From NCBI GenBank assembly GCA_003133245.1, contig PKWM01000005.1:1-64000 (forward strand): DNA of 64,000 nt. Reading direction: 5' to 3'. Source of the stretch: Rhodoferax sp. (GTDB lineage: Bacteria; Pseudomonadota; Gammaproteobacteria; Burkholderiales; Burkholderiaceae_C). Within the stretch, counting starts at the first letter, position 1, and every line of letters starts with the position of its first letter. The translations under genes were made by a program, and so were the position numbers. Positions 21,080 to 32,123 of the stretch are shown in pieces. The notes under the pieces were generated by a model. The model saw nothing but the letters and a program-made list of their open reading frames with translations, was not told the DNA's origin and did no database searches.

Positions 21080-21197
21080 TGAAAACTCCTGTTGTTGATG
21101 CTTGATAATAACTCGACTGACACTTGCCGTTTAGGATGCAGATCATCCTTTAATCAGTCGTTGATTGAATTTTTACCAGATACCCAGAAAGTTTGCC

Positions 21198-21800
21198 ATG
21201 TTGCTAGATGCAGCCCAATCCCAACTCGTCCTGGTGGACTACCAAGCCAACTTGATGCCTGATATTTTTGAAGGCCCTTTAGTCGTGGGCAACGCCATTC
21301 GTCTGGGGCAGTTGGCACGTTTGATGGAAGTACCGGTATGGGGTACGGAGGAAAACCCGTCCAGGCTGGGCGCGAACGTAGCCGAGGTCAGGGTGCTTTG
21401 TGTACAAACCCTGAGCAAGATGCATTTCAGCGCGGTTGAAGAGGGCTTGGGTGAGTGGCTGCGCCCAAGGCCTAAAGTCCTGTCCGGCAATGCGCGCAGC
21501 CTGCCCAGACATTTGCAAAAACCTGTGACCGTTGCGCCCGAGCGCAACTCGGTGGTGATCGCCGGCTGTGAGGCGCATGTCTGCCTGTTGCAAACTACCC
21601 TGGATTTGCTGGAAGACGAGTTTGATGTCTGGGTGGTGACCGATGCCTGTAGCTCGCGCACCGAACGCAACCGGGACGCCGCTTTTGACCGGCTGGCTGG
21701 CGCTGGCGCAGAGTTGGTAACGACGGAAATGGTGGCGTTTGAGTGGCTGCGCAGTGCCGAGCATCCGGCTTTCAAGGCGGCACTGGCGTTGATTAAGTAG
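21198..21800 (+). CDS. Isochorismatase family cysteine hydrolase
   Basis: LVLVDYQANLMPD, VVIAGCEAHVCLLQTTLDLLEDEFDVWVVTDACSSR. Confidence 0.88.
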   Translation: MLLDAAQSQLVLVDYQANLMPDIFEGPLVVGNAIRLGQLARLMEVPVWGTEENPSRLGANVAEVRVLCVQTLSKMHFSAVEEGLGEWLRPRPKVLSGNARSLPRHLQKPVTVAPERNSVVIAGCEAHVCLLQTTLDLLEDEFDVWVVTDACSSRTERNRDAAFDRLAGAGAELVTTEMVAFEWLRSAEHPAFKAALALIK

Positions 21801-21879
21801 CCAACAGACATCAGTCAGGCTGTTGCAAGCTAATTGCCCACAATCATGAATTCAGTTTGACGCCCCCTGGAGACCCACA

Positions 21880-23775
21880 ATGACAAGCTATGCCGAATTT
21901 CACCGCCGCTCACTCGAAGATCGTGATGCTTTCTGGGCGGAACAAGCTCAATTGGTGGACTGGAAAACCCAGGCAACGCAGATCTGCGACTACAGCAAGC
22001 CGCCATTCGTCAATTGGTTTGTGGGCGGCAGCACCAATTTGTGCCACAACGCGGTGGATCGGCATTTGAAAGACCGTGCTGACCAGGCGGCGCTTATTTT
22101 TGTTTCCACCGAGACCCACCAGGAGCGGGTTTATTCCTTCCGCGAGTTGCATGCCGAGGTGCAACGCATGGCGGCTGTGCTGATCGAGCTGGGCGTCAAG
22201 AAGAGCGACCGGGTCCTGATTTACATGCCGATGATCGCCGAGGCCGCTTTTGCCATGTTGGCCTGCGCCCGTATGGGTGCCATTCACTCGGTCGTTTTTG
22301 GCGGCTTTGCCTCGGGCTCACTGGCCTCCCGCATTGAAGATGCATCGCCCAAAGTCATCATCAGCGCCGACGCCGGCTCGCGCGGCGGCAAAGTGGTGGC
22401 TTACAAGCCCTTGCTGGATGAAGCCATTCGCCTGTCGAGCCACAAACCCGATTCCGTATTGTTGGTCGATCGTGGCTTGGCAACGATGAATTGGGTGGCA
22501 GGTCGAGACAAACTGTGGGAGCCTCTCAGGCAAAAACACCTCGATACCGTGGTGCCGTGCGAGTGGCTTGATGCCTCCCATCCGAGCTACACGCTCTACA
22601 CCAGCGGCACCACCGGCAAGCCCAAAGGGGTGCAGCGCGATACCGGGGGTTACGCCGTGGCGCTAGCGGCCAGCATGAAGCACATCTATTGCGGCAACGC
22701 GGGCGAAACCTATTTTGCAACCAGTGACATCGGCTGGGTGGTGGGGCACAGCTACATCATTTACGGGCCGCTGATCGCCGGTATGGCGACCATCATGTAC
22801 GAAGGCTTACCAATCCGCCCCAATGGTGGCATCTGGTGGAGCCTGGTCGAGAAATACAAGGTTACCGTCATGTTCAGCGCGCCAACGGCAATCCGGGTGC
22901 TCAAGAAACAGGATCCGGTGCTGCTTAAAAAATATGATTTGTCGTCGCTGCGCGCGCTGTTTCTGGCCGGTGAACCGCTCGATCAGCCCACCGCCCAGTG
23001 GATCAGTGAGGGTTTGGGCCGACCGATTGTCGATAACTATTGGCAGACCGAAACCGGCTGGCCAATCCTGGCCATTTCCAAGGGTGTCGATGATGCACCG
23101 ACCAAATTCGGTTCTCCCGGCAAGGCGGTCTATGGCTACGACGTCAAACTGATCGACGAAAACACCGGCGCGGAACTCAAGGGCGCCAACCAGAAAGGCG
23201 TGGTCGCCATCGAGGGACCATTGCCGCCGGGCTGTCTGCAGACGGTGTGGGGCGACAATGACCGTTTCGTCAGCACCTACTGGAACACCATCCCCGGACG
23301 CATGATCTACAGCACCTTTGACTGGGGCATTCGGGACGAAGACGGCTACTACTTCATCCTGGGGCGCACCGATGACGTGATCAACGTGGCCGGGCACCGG
23401 CTCGGTACGCGCGAAATTGAAGAGAGCATCGCCGGCCACCCCAACGTTGCCGAAGTGGCAGTGGTCGGTGTGGCCGATCAGCTCAAGGGGCAGGTGGCAA
23501 TGGCCTTTGCTGTGGTCAAGGACACCCGTCTGCTGACGGACGAGGCCGCCAAACTCAAGCTCGAAGGCGAAATCATGAAGCGGGTCGATGGCGACCTGGG
23601 TGCCCTGGCGCGGCCAGCGCGTGTGCGCTTTGTCACGGTGCTGCCCAAGACGCGCAGCGGCAAGTGCCTGCGCCGGGCGATCCAGGCCGTCTGCGAAGGG
23701 CGCGACCCCGGCGACTTGACGACCATGGAAGACCCGGCGGCGTTGCAGCAGATCAAGGATCTGGTGGCCGGGTAA
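21880..23775 (+). CDS. prpE: Propionate--CoA ligase
   Basis: AMP-binding YTSGTTGKPKGVQRDTGGYAVAL; PKTRSGKCLRRAIQAVCEGRDPGDLTTMEDP. Confidence 0.92.
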   Translation: MTSYAEFHRRSLEDRDAFWAEQAQLVDWKTQATQICDYSKPPFVNWFVGGSTNLCHNAVDRHLKDRADQAALIFVSTETHQERVYSFRELHAEVQRMAAVLIELGVKKSDRVLIYMPMIAEAAFAMLACARMGAIHSVVFGGFASGSLASRIEDASPKVIISADAGSRGGKVVAYKPLLDEAIRLSSHKPDSVLLVDRGLATMNWVAGRDKLWEPLRQKHLDTVVPCEWLDASHPSYTLYTSGTTGKPKGVQRDTGGYAVALAASMKHIYCGNAGETYFATSDIGWVVGHSYIIYGPLIAGMATIMYEGLPIRPNGGIWWSLVEKYKVTVMFSAPTAIRVLKKQDPVLLKKYDLSSLRALFLAGEPLDQPTAQWISEGLGRPIVDNYWQTETGWPILAISKGVDDAPTKFGSPGKAVYGYDVKLIDENTGAELKGANQKGVVAIEGPLPPGCLQTVWGDNDRFVSTYWNTIPGRMIYSTFDWGIRDEDGYYFILGRTDDVINVAGHRLGTREIEESIAGHPNVAEVAVVGVADQLKGQVAMAFAVVKDTRLLTDEAAKLKLEGEIMKRVDGDLGALARPARVRFVTVLPKTRSGKCLRRAIQAVCEGRDPGDLTTMEDPAALQQIKDLVAG

Positions 23776-23776
23776 T

Positions 23777-24904
23777 ATGGCTGTCAGACAAGCCTATCAA
23801 ACCGAACTGGTCAGCCATGGCTACAGTGCCGACCCGGCGCAACAGCAAGCCATCGAAGCATTGCAGCGCTGCGCGCTGGCGTGGCGCCATTTCAAGACGC
23901 AGCGTTCGAGCACGCTCAAAAAGCTGATCAATCATCCGCTGCCGCCGCGTGGCGTTTACCTGTGTGGTGGCGTTGGGCGCGGCAAGAGCTTCTTGATGGA
24001 TTGTTTTTTTGACGCGCTGGCCTTGAAACGAAAGACCCGGCTGCACTTTCATGAGTTCATGCGCGAAGTTCATCGCGAGTTGATCGCTCTGCAGGGCACG
24101 GTCAACCCGCTCGACGTGTTAGCAAAACGCATTGCACAAAAGCATCGTTTGATCTGTTTTGACGAGTTTCACATTGCCGACATCACCGATGCCATGATTC
24201 TGCATCGGCTGCTACGGGCCCTGTTCAACCAGGGTGTTGGCTTGGTCGCCACTTCCAATTTCAAGCCGGATGATCTGTATCCCGACGGTTTGCATCGCGA
24301 GCGGATTCTGCCGGCCATTGCCCTGCTCAAGCAACAGATGGAAGTTGTCGATGTTGACAACGGATGCGACTACCGTCGTACTGGTTTGGAGCAAGTCAAC
24401 ACCTACATCATGCCGCCAGGGGAACTGGCGGATGCGTTGCTAGGCGATGCGTTTGACCAATGGGCTCAAACGCCCGATGAGGATCCGGTCTTGAAGATTG
24501 AGGCCCGACTGATTCGCGCTCGGCGCAAGGCTGCTGGCGTGGTTTGGTTTGACTTCAAGACACTTTGTGGTGGCCCACGCTCGCCCAATGATTATCTTGA
24601 AATTGCGCAGCGGTTTGATGCAGTTGTGTTAAGTGATGTACCCTATTTGCCAGCGCATATGGCGTCGCAAGCGCGTCGTTTCAGCGGTTTGATCGATGTG
24701 CTCTATGACCGCCGGGTCAAGCTGATTGTCTCGGCTGCGCTAGCGCCGCAGGGCCTGTACACGAAAGGTCCGCTCGCTTATGAATTTGCGCGAACTGTAT
24801 CGCGTCTGCATGAAATGCAAACGCCAGCCTATTTGGCGTTGGAGCGGCGTGTCGTGCCGACGCGCTTGACAACCAGCATCAGGTTGCCAACGGCTCCAGT
24901 TTGA
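23777..24904 (+). CDS. zapE: Cell division protein ZapE (AFG1-like ATPase)
   Basis: GVYLCGGVGRGKSFLMDCFFDAL; CFDEFHIADITDAMIL. Confidence 0.92.
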   Translation: MAVRQAYQTELVSHGYSADPAQQQAIEALQRCALAWRHFKTQRSSTLKKLINHPLPPRGVYLCGGVGRGKSFLMDCFFDALALKRKTRLHFHEFMREVHRELIALQGTVNPLDVLAKRIAQKHRLICFDEFHIADITDAMILHRLLRALFNQGVGLVATSNFKPDDLYPDGLHRERILPAIALLKQQMEVVDVDNGCDYRRTGLEQVNTYIMPPGELADALLGDAFDQWAQTPDEDPVLKIEARLIRARRKAAGVVWFDFKTLCGGPRSPNDYLEIAQRFDAVVLSDVPYLPAHMASQARRFSGLIDVLYDRRVKLIVSAALAPQGLYTKGPLAYEFARTVSRLHEMQTPAYLALERRVVPTRLTTSIRLPTAPV

Positions 24905-25640
24905 CCACCACCAAAGACAAATTGTCGCCCCCACCATGGGCTCTGGACCTGGCCTGCTCGATTAAAAACTCGCAGGCTTCCCGCGCCGTCAGTCGCTCCA
25001 GAATGGAACCCATTTCATCCGTATCGAAGTAGTGCCAGAGGCCGTCGCTACAGGCCATCAGTACATCGCCAGCATGCAGTTGGGGTATGAAGTGGACAGC
25101 GATCACGGGCTCACTCTCGGTTCCCAGGCAGCTCATCAGAATATTCGATTGCGGATGCAGTTTGGCTTGTTCTTCAGTCAGTTTGCCCCGATTGACCAGG
25201 GTCTGGACGTAGGAGTGATCCAGTGTGCGTTTGATCAATTGGCTACCATGAAAGTGATAGATCCGGGAGTCACCCGCGTGCGCCCAGTAACAATCACCGC
25301 CGCTGTTGATCAGGAATGCCGCCACGGTGCTGTGCGGCTCTTGTTCCGACGAGATGGCGGTCAGCTTGATGACGGTATGCGCCTCCTGTATCAGTTGCAT
25401 CAGCGCCGCCGCTGCGTCGTCGGTGGCCGGGTCGTAGCGCTCAAACAGTTGCCTGGCCGTCAGTATGACTTGATCTGAGGCTTTGCGCCCGCCGCTGAGC
25501 CCACCCATGCCGTCCGCCAGTACGGCCAGGACGCAGCCTTTGATGCGCGGGTGACCAAGCAAGATGACCTGGTCTTGCTGGTAGCTGCGGTCACCCTTGT
25601 GAATGCCGGTGGATGCGCTGAGTCGGTAGCCTTGGGGCAT
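24879..25640 (-). CDS. PP2C family protein-serine/threonine phosphatase
   Basis: GDRSYQQDQVILLGHPRIKGCVLAVLADGMGG; YWAHAGDSRIY; MACSDGLWHYF; overlaps zapE 3' end by 26 bp. Confidence 0.9.
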   Translation of the reverse strand: MPQGYRLSASTGIHKGDRSYQQDQVILLGHPRIKGCVLAVLADGMGGLSGGRKASDQVILTARQLFERYDPATDDAAAALMQLIQEAHTVIKLTAISSEQEPHSTVAAFLINSGGDCYWAHAGDSRIYHFHGSQLIKRTLDHSYVQTLVNRGKLTEEQAKLHPQSNILMSCLGTESEPVIAVHFIPQLHAGDVLMACSDGLWHYFDTDEMGSILERLTAREACEFLIEQARSRAHGGGDNLSLVVVKLEPLAT

Positions 25641-25774
25641 ATTAAGAGGTTAAATTGCGAGGGCCCTGAAAATGTGCCTTCAGGCCGTATTATCGAGCCA
25701 AGGCGGACGGACGTTCGGCTTGATTGATCTGACAGTCTTCTTCTGGTTTACCTGTATCACTTTATTTAAGTTCA

Positions 25775-27787
25775 ATGAGTTTGCAAAACCTGACGCGTGA
25801 GATATTTGCCCCGGAGGGCTTGTTGTCGCGCAGCGTCGAGGAGTTCCGCATCAGGGAGGGACAAACCGAGATGGCGCTTGCCATCGCCCGGGTGATTGAC
25901 GAGGGTGGCGTCCTGGTGGTCGAGGCGGGTACCGGCATTGGCAAGACTTTTTCGTACCTGGTACCAGCGCTATTGAGTGGCGCGCGTCTGTTGCTTTCTA
26001 CCGCCACCAAAACCTTGCAGGATCAATTGTTTGGTCGCGACCTGCCGCGCTTGATCAAGGTATTGGGCTTGCCTGTGAGAGCGGCCTTGCTCAAAGGCCG
26101 TGGTAGTTATTTGTGCCAGCATCGCTTGCAACAAGCACGTGAAAATTCAACCAGCGCGGATCGCTTGACGCTGCGTACGTTGGCCAAAATTGAAATCTGG
26201 GCGAAAGTGACGCGTAGCGGCGACCTGGCCGAGCTGGCGGGCCTGGATGAACGCTCGCCTTGGATCCCGCTGGTGACCTCGTCACGTGAAAATTGCCTGG
26301 GTTCGCAATGCCCACAGTTGCGTTCCTGTCACGTCAACCTGGCCCGGCGCGAGGCATTGGCGGCTGATGTGGTGATCATCAATCACCATTTGTTTTTTGC
26401 TGACCTGGCGGTTCGTGAGTCGGGCCTGGCCGAGTTGCTGCCATCGGTACAGACGGTTATTTTTGACGAAGCGCATCAACTCAATGAAACTGGGGTGCAG
26501 TTTCTGGGTCAGCAACTCAGTACCGCCCAGTTGCTGGATTTTGCGCATGACCTGCTCAACAACGGCCTGCAATATGCGCGGGGCTTGCTCGATTGGCAAC
26601 AACTGGCAGCGCAAGTAGAGCACACAACTCGTGATTTGCGTCTGGTCGTCGGCCAGGCCTTGGCGGGCAACAAATTGCGTTGGGTGGGAATCGCGCCAGA
26701 GCAGGTCAACACGTCCGACTGGACGGCTGCGCTGGGCGCGCTGCACGCGGCCTGTGGCCGCGCCGGGTGGGCGCTCGATACGGTCAGTGAAACCAGTCCC
26801 GATCTGCTGCGCTTGAGTGAACGAGCCAATTTATTGGGCCAGCGCCTGGCGTGTTTTATGGCATCTTGCGCGACCGACTCAGTGCGTTGGCTTGATGTCG
26901 GCGCGCAGCTTAGGTTGGTAGAGTCGCCCCTTGACATTGCTCAGGTAGTGCAGACCCGGCTGATCAAGCCGACACCCGTCGAGGGCGACCAGCGCTCCTG
27001 GATATTTACATCGGCAACTTTGGGTGACGACCCGGCGTTACGCTGGTTTACCGAGCCCTGTGGTTTGGACGCGGCAGAGATTCTGAAAATTGGCAGCCCG
27101 TTTGATTATGCAGAGCAAGCTGTCCTCTATGTGCCGACGCATTTGCCCAAACCCAGTGAGGCCAGCCACAGCGCGCAGGTGGCTGATTTGGTGGCGCGCT
27201 CGGCCACTGTCATCGGCGGTCGCACCCTGGTATTGACGACCAGCTTGCGTGCCTTGCATACCATTAGCGAGGCACTGCTGCGACATTTCGAAAACTCCAG
27301 AACGCTGGAAATTCTGGTGCAGGGGCAACAAACCAAACGTGAGTTGATGGATCGCTTTCGTCGTGGCACCCAGGACGGTGCTGCGCCTTGTATTCTGGTG
27401 GCCTCCGCTTCCTTTTGGGAAGGCGTGGACATTCCCGGTGATGCCTTGCAAATGGTGGTGATAGACAAGTTGCCTTTCCCGCCGCCGGGCGATCCACTAG
27501 TGGAGGCGCGCTCCAAGCGCCTGGAGGCGGTCGGGCGCAGCGTTTTCAAGGATTACTTTATGCCCGAAGCCGCCATTGCCCTCAAGCAAGGGGCCGGCCG
27601 CTTGATTCGTCGCGAATCGGATCGTGGCATTCTGATCATTTGCGATACGCGCCTGACCCTGATGGGTTACGGCCGCAGGCTTCTGCGCGCCTTGCCGCCG
27701 ATGCGACAAATCAGCTCCCTGGCTGATTTTGACGCGGCGTTGCTGGCGCTTACCAGACCTTCCACCACGGATCCGAGTTGCCTTTGA
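25775..27787 (+). CDS. ATP-dependent DNA helicase, DinG/YoaA (XPD-like) family
   Basis: LVVEAGTGIGKTFSYLVPALL, FDEAHQL, GRLIRRESDRGILIICDTRL; Fe-S Cys positions present. Confidence 0.92.
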   Translation: MSLQNLTREIFAPEGLLSRSVEEFRIREGQTEMALAIARVIDEGGVLVVEAGTGIGKTFSYLVPALLSGARLLLSTATKTLQDQLFGRDLPRLIKVLGLPVRAALLKGRGSYLCQHRLQQARENSTSADRLTLRTLAKIEIWAKVTRSGDLAELAGLDERSPWIPLVTSSRENCLGSQCPQLRSCHVNLARREALAADVVIINHHLFFADLAVRESGLAELLPSVQTVIFDEAHQLNETGVQFLGQQLSTAQLLDFAHDLLNNGLQYARGLLDWQQLAAQVEHTTRDLRLVVGQALAGNKLRWVGIAPEQVNTSDWTAALGALHAACGRAGWALDTVSETSPDLLRLSERANLLGQRLACFMASCATDSVRWLDVGAQLRLVESPLDIAQVVQTRLIKPTPVEGDQRSWIFTSATLGDDPALRWFTEPCGLDAAEILKIGSPFDYAEQAVLYVPTHLPKPSEASHSAQVADLVARSATVIGGRTLVLTTSLRALHTISEALLRHFENSRTLEILVQGQQTKRELMDRFRRGTQDGAAPCILVASASFWEGVDIPGDALQMVVIDKLPFPPPGDPLVEARSKRLEAVGRSVFKDYFMPEAAIALKQGAGRLIRRESDRGILIICDTRLTLMGYGRRLLRALPPMRQISSLADFDAALLALTRPSTTDPSCL

Positions 27788-28556
27788 AGCCACGGCTCAA
27801 GTACTCGGACTTGGGGTAGTTTTTTTCAAGCACCCGTTTGGTGTCGTCACGCAGTTGTGTCATGCCCAGCGCGTCATAGGATTTGACGATGATGAAGAGC
27901 GCTTCTTCAAGGGCTGGCACGTCCTGGTAATCGGTCAGCGCGATTTGTGCCCGGTTGATCGCTGCCACGTAGGCACCACGATCGAAATAATAACGCGCCA
28001 CGTACACTTCGGACTGGGCCAACGAGTTGACAATATAGGTCATGCGCAGGCTGGCGTCGTTTGCGTACTTCGACGTCGGGAAACGATTGAGCAATTCCTT
28101 GAAAGACTCAAAAGATTCTTTGGATGCTTTTTGGTCGCGCTCTGCCAGATCCTGGCGGGTGAGGCCGGAGAACAAGCCCAGATCGTCATTGAAGTTGATG
28201 ATGCCCTTGAGGTACAGGGCGTAGTCGAGGGCCGGACTGGCCGGGTGCAGCTTCATGAAACGATCGAGCGTGGCGATTGCCTGTGCGGCCTCGCCCGACT
28301 TGTACTGGGCGTAGGCTTTGTCCAGTTGGGCTTGTTGCGCCAGCGGCGTTCCAGCGGCGCGACCTTCGAGTTTTTCGAATAGTTTTATGGCATTCTCATA
28401 ACCGCCGGAACTCAACTCATCTTTGGCCTCAGTGTAGATTTTGTTTGGGCTCCAATTGGCTGTCTGGTCCTCTGGTGTGGACGAACAGCCAGCCAGCAGC
28501 AAGGCGGCAGCCGAGATGGAGCAGGCGCAGACAACCGATAATTTGGCTAAAAGCAT
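27750..28556 (-). CDS. bamD: Outer membrane protein assembly factor BamD
   Basis: Lipobox LLLAGCSS; TPR domain ELSSGGYENAIKLFEKLEGRAAGTPLAQQAQLDKAYAQYKSGE. Confidence 0.92.
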   Translation of the reverse strand: MLLAKLSVVCACSISAAALLLAGCSSTPEDQTANWSPNKIYTEAKDELSSGGYENAIKLFEKLEGRAAGTPLAQQAQLDKAYAQYKSGEAAQAIATLDRFMKLHPASPALDYALYLKGIINFNDDLGLFSGLTRQDLAERDQKASKESFESFKELLNRFPTSKYANDASLRMTYIVNSLAQSEVYVARYYFDRGAYVAAINRAQIALTDYQDVPALEEALFIIVKSYDALGMTQLRDDTKRVLEKNYPKSEYLSRGFKGNSDPWWKVW

Positions 28557-28570
28557 GAGGGACAACTTTC

Positions 28571-29584
28571 TTGAAAGATTCCAGGTTGATTATATCGGGC
28601 ACCTTGGCGAGCGACGATCCGCCAGATCCGGTTGAAGCGGGCGCTGACAGCGAGTTGCGCCAGTTGCTTTTTGGTACGGCCCAACACGGACTGCGGCTGG
28701 ACCAGGCGCTGGTGGAGTTGGTGCCTGAATTTTCGCGCAGTTATCTGCAGCAATTGATTGATTTGGGAGGCGTGACGGTCAACGCCTGCGTGGTAAGCAA
28801 AGCATCGACCCGGATCAAGACCAGCGATGTGGGAACGATTGAGTTGAGGCCGACACCGCAAAGCCAGGCGTTCAAGCCCGAGACCATGGCATTGGACGTG
28901 GTGTATCAGGATGAACACTTGCTGGTGATCAACAAGCCCGCCGGGCTGGTGGTTCATCCGGCACCGGGCAACTGGAGTGGCACCCTCCTCAATGGCTTGC
29001 TGGCCTTTGACACGAAGGCGATGAATCTGCCGCGCGCCGGAATTGTGCATCGCCTGGATAAAGATACCAGTGGCTTGATGGTGGTGGCGCGAACGCGTGC
29101 GGTGATGGACGCTTTGATTCGGTTGATTGCCGCGCACGAGGTCAAGCGTCAATATATCGCACTGGCCCACGGCCGCTGGGTCGGCGCTGGCAGGCGTGAA
29201 GTGAGCGCGCCGATTGGACGGGATCCGCGCAACCGGCTGCGCATGGCCGTGGTTGACCTCGATAAGAATCCAGGCAAGCCAGCCCGAACCGATATTGAAT
29301 TGTTGAAAAATTGCGATCAGGCTTGCCTGGTTCGGTGTACCTTGCATACCGGCCGAACGCATCAGATTCGGGTTCATATGGCGTCAATTGCGCACCCACT
29401 GGTGGCCGATTCTCTCTATGGTGGCCATTTCGCCGTTGGCCTGCAACGCCAGGCGCTGCATGCCTATCGTCTGGCTTTCAAGCATCCGCTGACGCAGCAA
29501 TCGCTGGATTTTCACGCCACCTTGCCGCAGGATTTAGTGCTGGCGCTGAACCAGTGGGGGCTCAGTTACAATGATTTTCAATAG
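28571..29584 (+). CDS. rluD: 23S rRNA pseudouridine synthase RluD
   Basis: S4 domain; PRAGIVHRLDKDTSGLMVVART; HTGRTHQIRVH. Confidence 0.92.
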   Translation: MKDSRLIISGTLASDDPPDPVEAGADSELRQLLFGTAQHGLRLDQALVELVPEFSRSYLQQLIDLGGVTVNACVVSKASTRIKTSDVGTIELRPTPQSQAFKPETMALDVVYQDEHLLVINKPAGLVVHPAPGNWSGTLLNGLLAFDTKAMNLPRAGIVHRLDKDTSGLMVVARTRAVMDALIRLIAAHEVKRQYIALAHGRWVGAGRREVSAPIGRDPRNRLRMAVVDLDKNPGKPARTDIELLKNCDQACLVRCTLHTGRTHQIRVHMASIAHPLVADSLYGGHFAVGLQRQALHAYRLAFKHPLTQQSLDFHATLPQDLVLALNQWGLSYNDFQ

Positions 29585-29703
29585 TTTTAACGACCACCAG
29601 CCGAGCGGCTGCGCGCAACGGATTTGTCAATCTGTCTGCTGCGCCCCCCATGAATCAAACTGGTTTTGCACCTTGAAGGTGCTTGCTTCGGAATCCAAAC
29701 AGC

Positions 29704-30345
29704 ATGATGAATGCCAAACGCATCCTGGAAACTGCCTTGATTTGCGCGCAACAGCCTTTGCAGATTGAGGAGTTGCGTGTCTTGTTTGACAACGGCATGG
29801 ACAGTGACACGCTCCAGGGTTTATTGAACGAGCTTCAACAGGACTGGGCGCTGTGTGGTGTCGAACTGGTCAAGGTGGCGAGCGGCTGGCGTTTTCAAAG
29901 TCGGCCCGAAATGCGCGAGTATCTGGAGCGCCTGCACCCTGAAAAACCACCGCGTTATAGCCGCGCCACACTTGAGACGCTGGCCATCATCGCCTACCGG
30001 CAACCGGTCACGCGTGGAGATATCGAAGAGGTACGGGGTGTCAGCGTTAATTCCCTGCTGCTCAAACAGCTTGAAGACCGCGGCTGGGTTGAGGTCATTG
30101 GCTACCGTCAAACCATTGGACGGCCTGCGCTGTTGGCAACGACCCGGCAATTTCTTGACGATTTGGGGCTCGCTTCGCTCGATCAGTTGCCCATGTTGGA
30201 GACACCGGGTCAGCAGATCGATGCGATGGAGGCGCTCAACTCAGGTTTGCGTGGCGTGCCGATGGAGCTGGTATTGCCAAAGGGGCCAGATTTGGCCTTG
30301 TCTGAAGAGAGCGATTTATTTATTTTGAACAGGACCCAAACATGA
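29704..30345 (+). CDS. scpB: Segregation and condensation protein B
   Basis: [49 protein letters not shown]. Confidence 0.93.
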   Translation: MMNAKRILETALICAQQPLQIEELRVLFDNGMDSDTLQGLLNELQQDWALCGVELVKVASGWRFQSRPEMREYLERLHPEKPPRYSRATLETLAIIAYRQPVTRGDIEEVRGVSVNSLLLKQLEDRGWVEVIGYRQTIGRPALLATTRQFLDDLGLASLDQLPMLETPGQQIDAMEALNSGLRGVPMELVLPKGPDLALSEESDLFILNRTQT

Positions 30346-31568
30346 TCAGCAACCCTGCCAATCGCTTTGAGGATGTGGTTTCCGGGCAATTTGACGCTGA
30401 TGAAGAAAGCCCCGAACTGGCCCCGGTCAAACGCGTGTTGGCGGCATTGGCTGAAACGCCCAAGTTGCATAAAGTGCTGGCGCAGGCGGGTATGGGCTCG
30501 CGTCTTGAAATGGAGCAACTGATCATGGAAGGCCGCATCACGGTCAACAATGAGCCCGCGCACATTGGGCAGCGCATCCAGTTTGGTGATCACGTCAAAG
30601 TCAATGGCAAGCCGATCCGGTTTCGAATTGATGCGCCGCCGCCGCGCGTCATTGCCTACCACAAGCCGGTGGGCGAGGTGGTCACGCACGACGATCCGCA
30701 GAACCGTCCAACGGTGTTTCGCAAGCTACCCAGGTTGGTGCAAGGCAAGTGGCAATCGGTCGGACGGCTCGACCTCAACACCGAAGGCTTGCTGCTGTTT
30801 ACCAGCTCAGGCGAGTTGGCCAATAACCTGATGCACCCGCGCTTTGGCCTGGAGCGCGAATACGCGGTGCGTGTGCTTGGAGCTCTGAACAAGGACGAGA
30901 AGCAAAGACTGCTTGCAGGCATCAAGCTCGACGATGGCATGGCGCAATTTGGTTCCATTGAAGAGGGTGGCGGCGAAGGTGCCAACTGCTGGTACCGGGT
31001 CACGATCGCCGAGGGGCGTAACCGCGAAGTTCGCCGCTTGCTGGAAGCGGTGGGACACGCGGTGAGCCGTTTGATCCGGATCCGCTATGGCGCCATGGTG
31101 CTGCCGCGCGGGCTCAAGCGCGGTGCTTGGATCGAGCTCGGCGAGAGTGACATCAAGTCGCTGATGCAGGCCGCCGGGCCGCGCAGCCCCCGTGAAAGTG
31201 GGGATCCATCGGATCGGGGCGAGGGCGGGGTTGCCGGACCTGAAGGCACCGGTCCGGAGCCCGGCGGTCGAAGTCGGCGTCGCGGTGGCCGCGGTAATGG
31301 ACCGCGCAGTGCCGCTGGTGGGCCAGGCACTGCGTCAGACGGTGGCGAGCAAGGCGGGGCGCAGGGTTTTTCAACCGGCCCGACGCAAGGGCGCAAGAGC
31401 CGCTCGAAGTCGCAAGAACGTCCCGGTGCTGCGAGTCAGCCTGATCCGATGAAGACGGCTTTTGGTTATATTGGGGCTGACAGCTTCACCCGTCAGCGCC
31501 AGGATCAGAGCCAGCGCCGTAGCGGGGGCGGCTCGGGGGGGCAACGCCGCCCTGGACGAGGTCGCTGA
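30342..31568 (+). CDS. rluB: 23S rRNA pseudouridine synthase RluB with long Gly/Arg-rich C-terminal tail
   Basis: [66 protein letters not shown]; tail [16 protein letters not shown].. Confidence 0.9.
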   Translation: MISNPANRFEDVVSGQFDADEESPELAPVKRVLAALAETPKLHKVLAQAGMGSRLEMEQLIMEGRITVNNEPAHIGQRIQFGDHVKVNGKPIRFRIDAPPPRVIAYHKPVGEVVTHDDPQNRPTVFRKLPRLVQGKWQSVGRLDLNTEGLLLFTSSGELANNLMHPRFGLEREYAVRVLGALNKDEKQRLLAGIKLDDGMAQFGSIEEGGGEGANCWYRVTIAEGRNREVRRLLEAVGHAVSRLIRIRYGAMVLPRGLKRGAWIELGESDIKSLMQAAGPRSPRESGDPSDRGEGGVAGPEGTGPEPGGRSRRRGGRGNGPRSAAGGPGTASDGGEQGGAQGFSTGPTQGRKSRSKSQERPGAASQPDPMKTAFGYIGADSFTRQRQDQSQRRSGGGSGGQRRPGRGR

Positions 31569-31651
31569 CTTCAATCGCCGCCAGCGAGCGGTTAAAATTC
31601 ACCCCTTTGCCCGCTGGGCAAAACTTAACATTTCAAGCTCAGGAAAAATTC

Positions 31652-32077
31652 ATGACGATCGAACGAACCCTCTCCATCATCAAACCAGACGCAGTGGCAA
31701 AAAACGTCATCGGTCAGATTTACGCGCGTTTCGAAGCAGCCGGTCTGAAAGTGGTCGCCGCCCGGATGATGCATTTGTCCCAGGGCGAAGCGCAGGCTTT
31801 TTACGCCGTTCACCAGGCGCGTCCTTTCTTCAAGGATCTGGTGAGCTTCATGACCTCCGGCCCGGTCATGGTTCAAGCGCTTGAGGGCGAAAACGCCATT
31901 TTAAAGAATCGCGATCTGATGGGTGCAACCGACCCGAAAAAAGCCGCTCCCGGCACCATTCGGGCTGACTTTGCCGACAGCATCGACGCCAATGCAGTGC
32001 ATGGCTCGGACGCGGTTGAGACTGCCGCTGTTGAGGTGGCTTTCTTTTTCCCCGGCATGAATATTTATTCTATCTAG
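31652..32077 (+). CDS. ndk: Nucleoside diphosphate kinase
   Basis: [44 protein letters not shown]. Confidence 0.97.
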   Translation: MTIERTLSIIKPDAVAKNVIGQIYARFEAAGLKVVAARMMHLSQGEAQAFYAVHQARPFFKDLVSFMTSGPVMVQALEGENAILKNRDLMGATDPKKAAPGTIRADFADSIDANAVHGSDAVETAAVEVAFFFPGMNIYSI

Positions 32078-32123
32078 ATAGCACATGGCTTTTGCGCTTC
32101 ATCCCGTTTTGCCGCCCCCCGAG

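Noticed and set aside
18548-23775. acuI ... prpE as a dedicated 3-hydroxypropionate/propionate assimilation island
   Set aside because: The two genes are 2.3 kb apart, separated by repeats and unrelated hydrolases on opposite strands; no pcs, mct or prpBCD genes here, so a functional cluster is not supported
29665-29690. gcaccttgaaggtgc palindrome before scpB as a regulatory site
   Set aside because: Single short palindrome without supporting context; close to expected background in this GC-rich sequence
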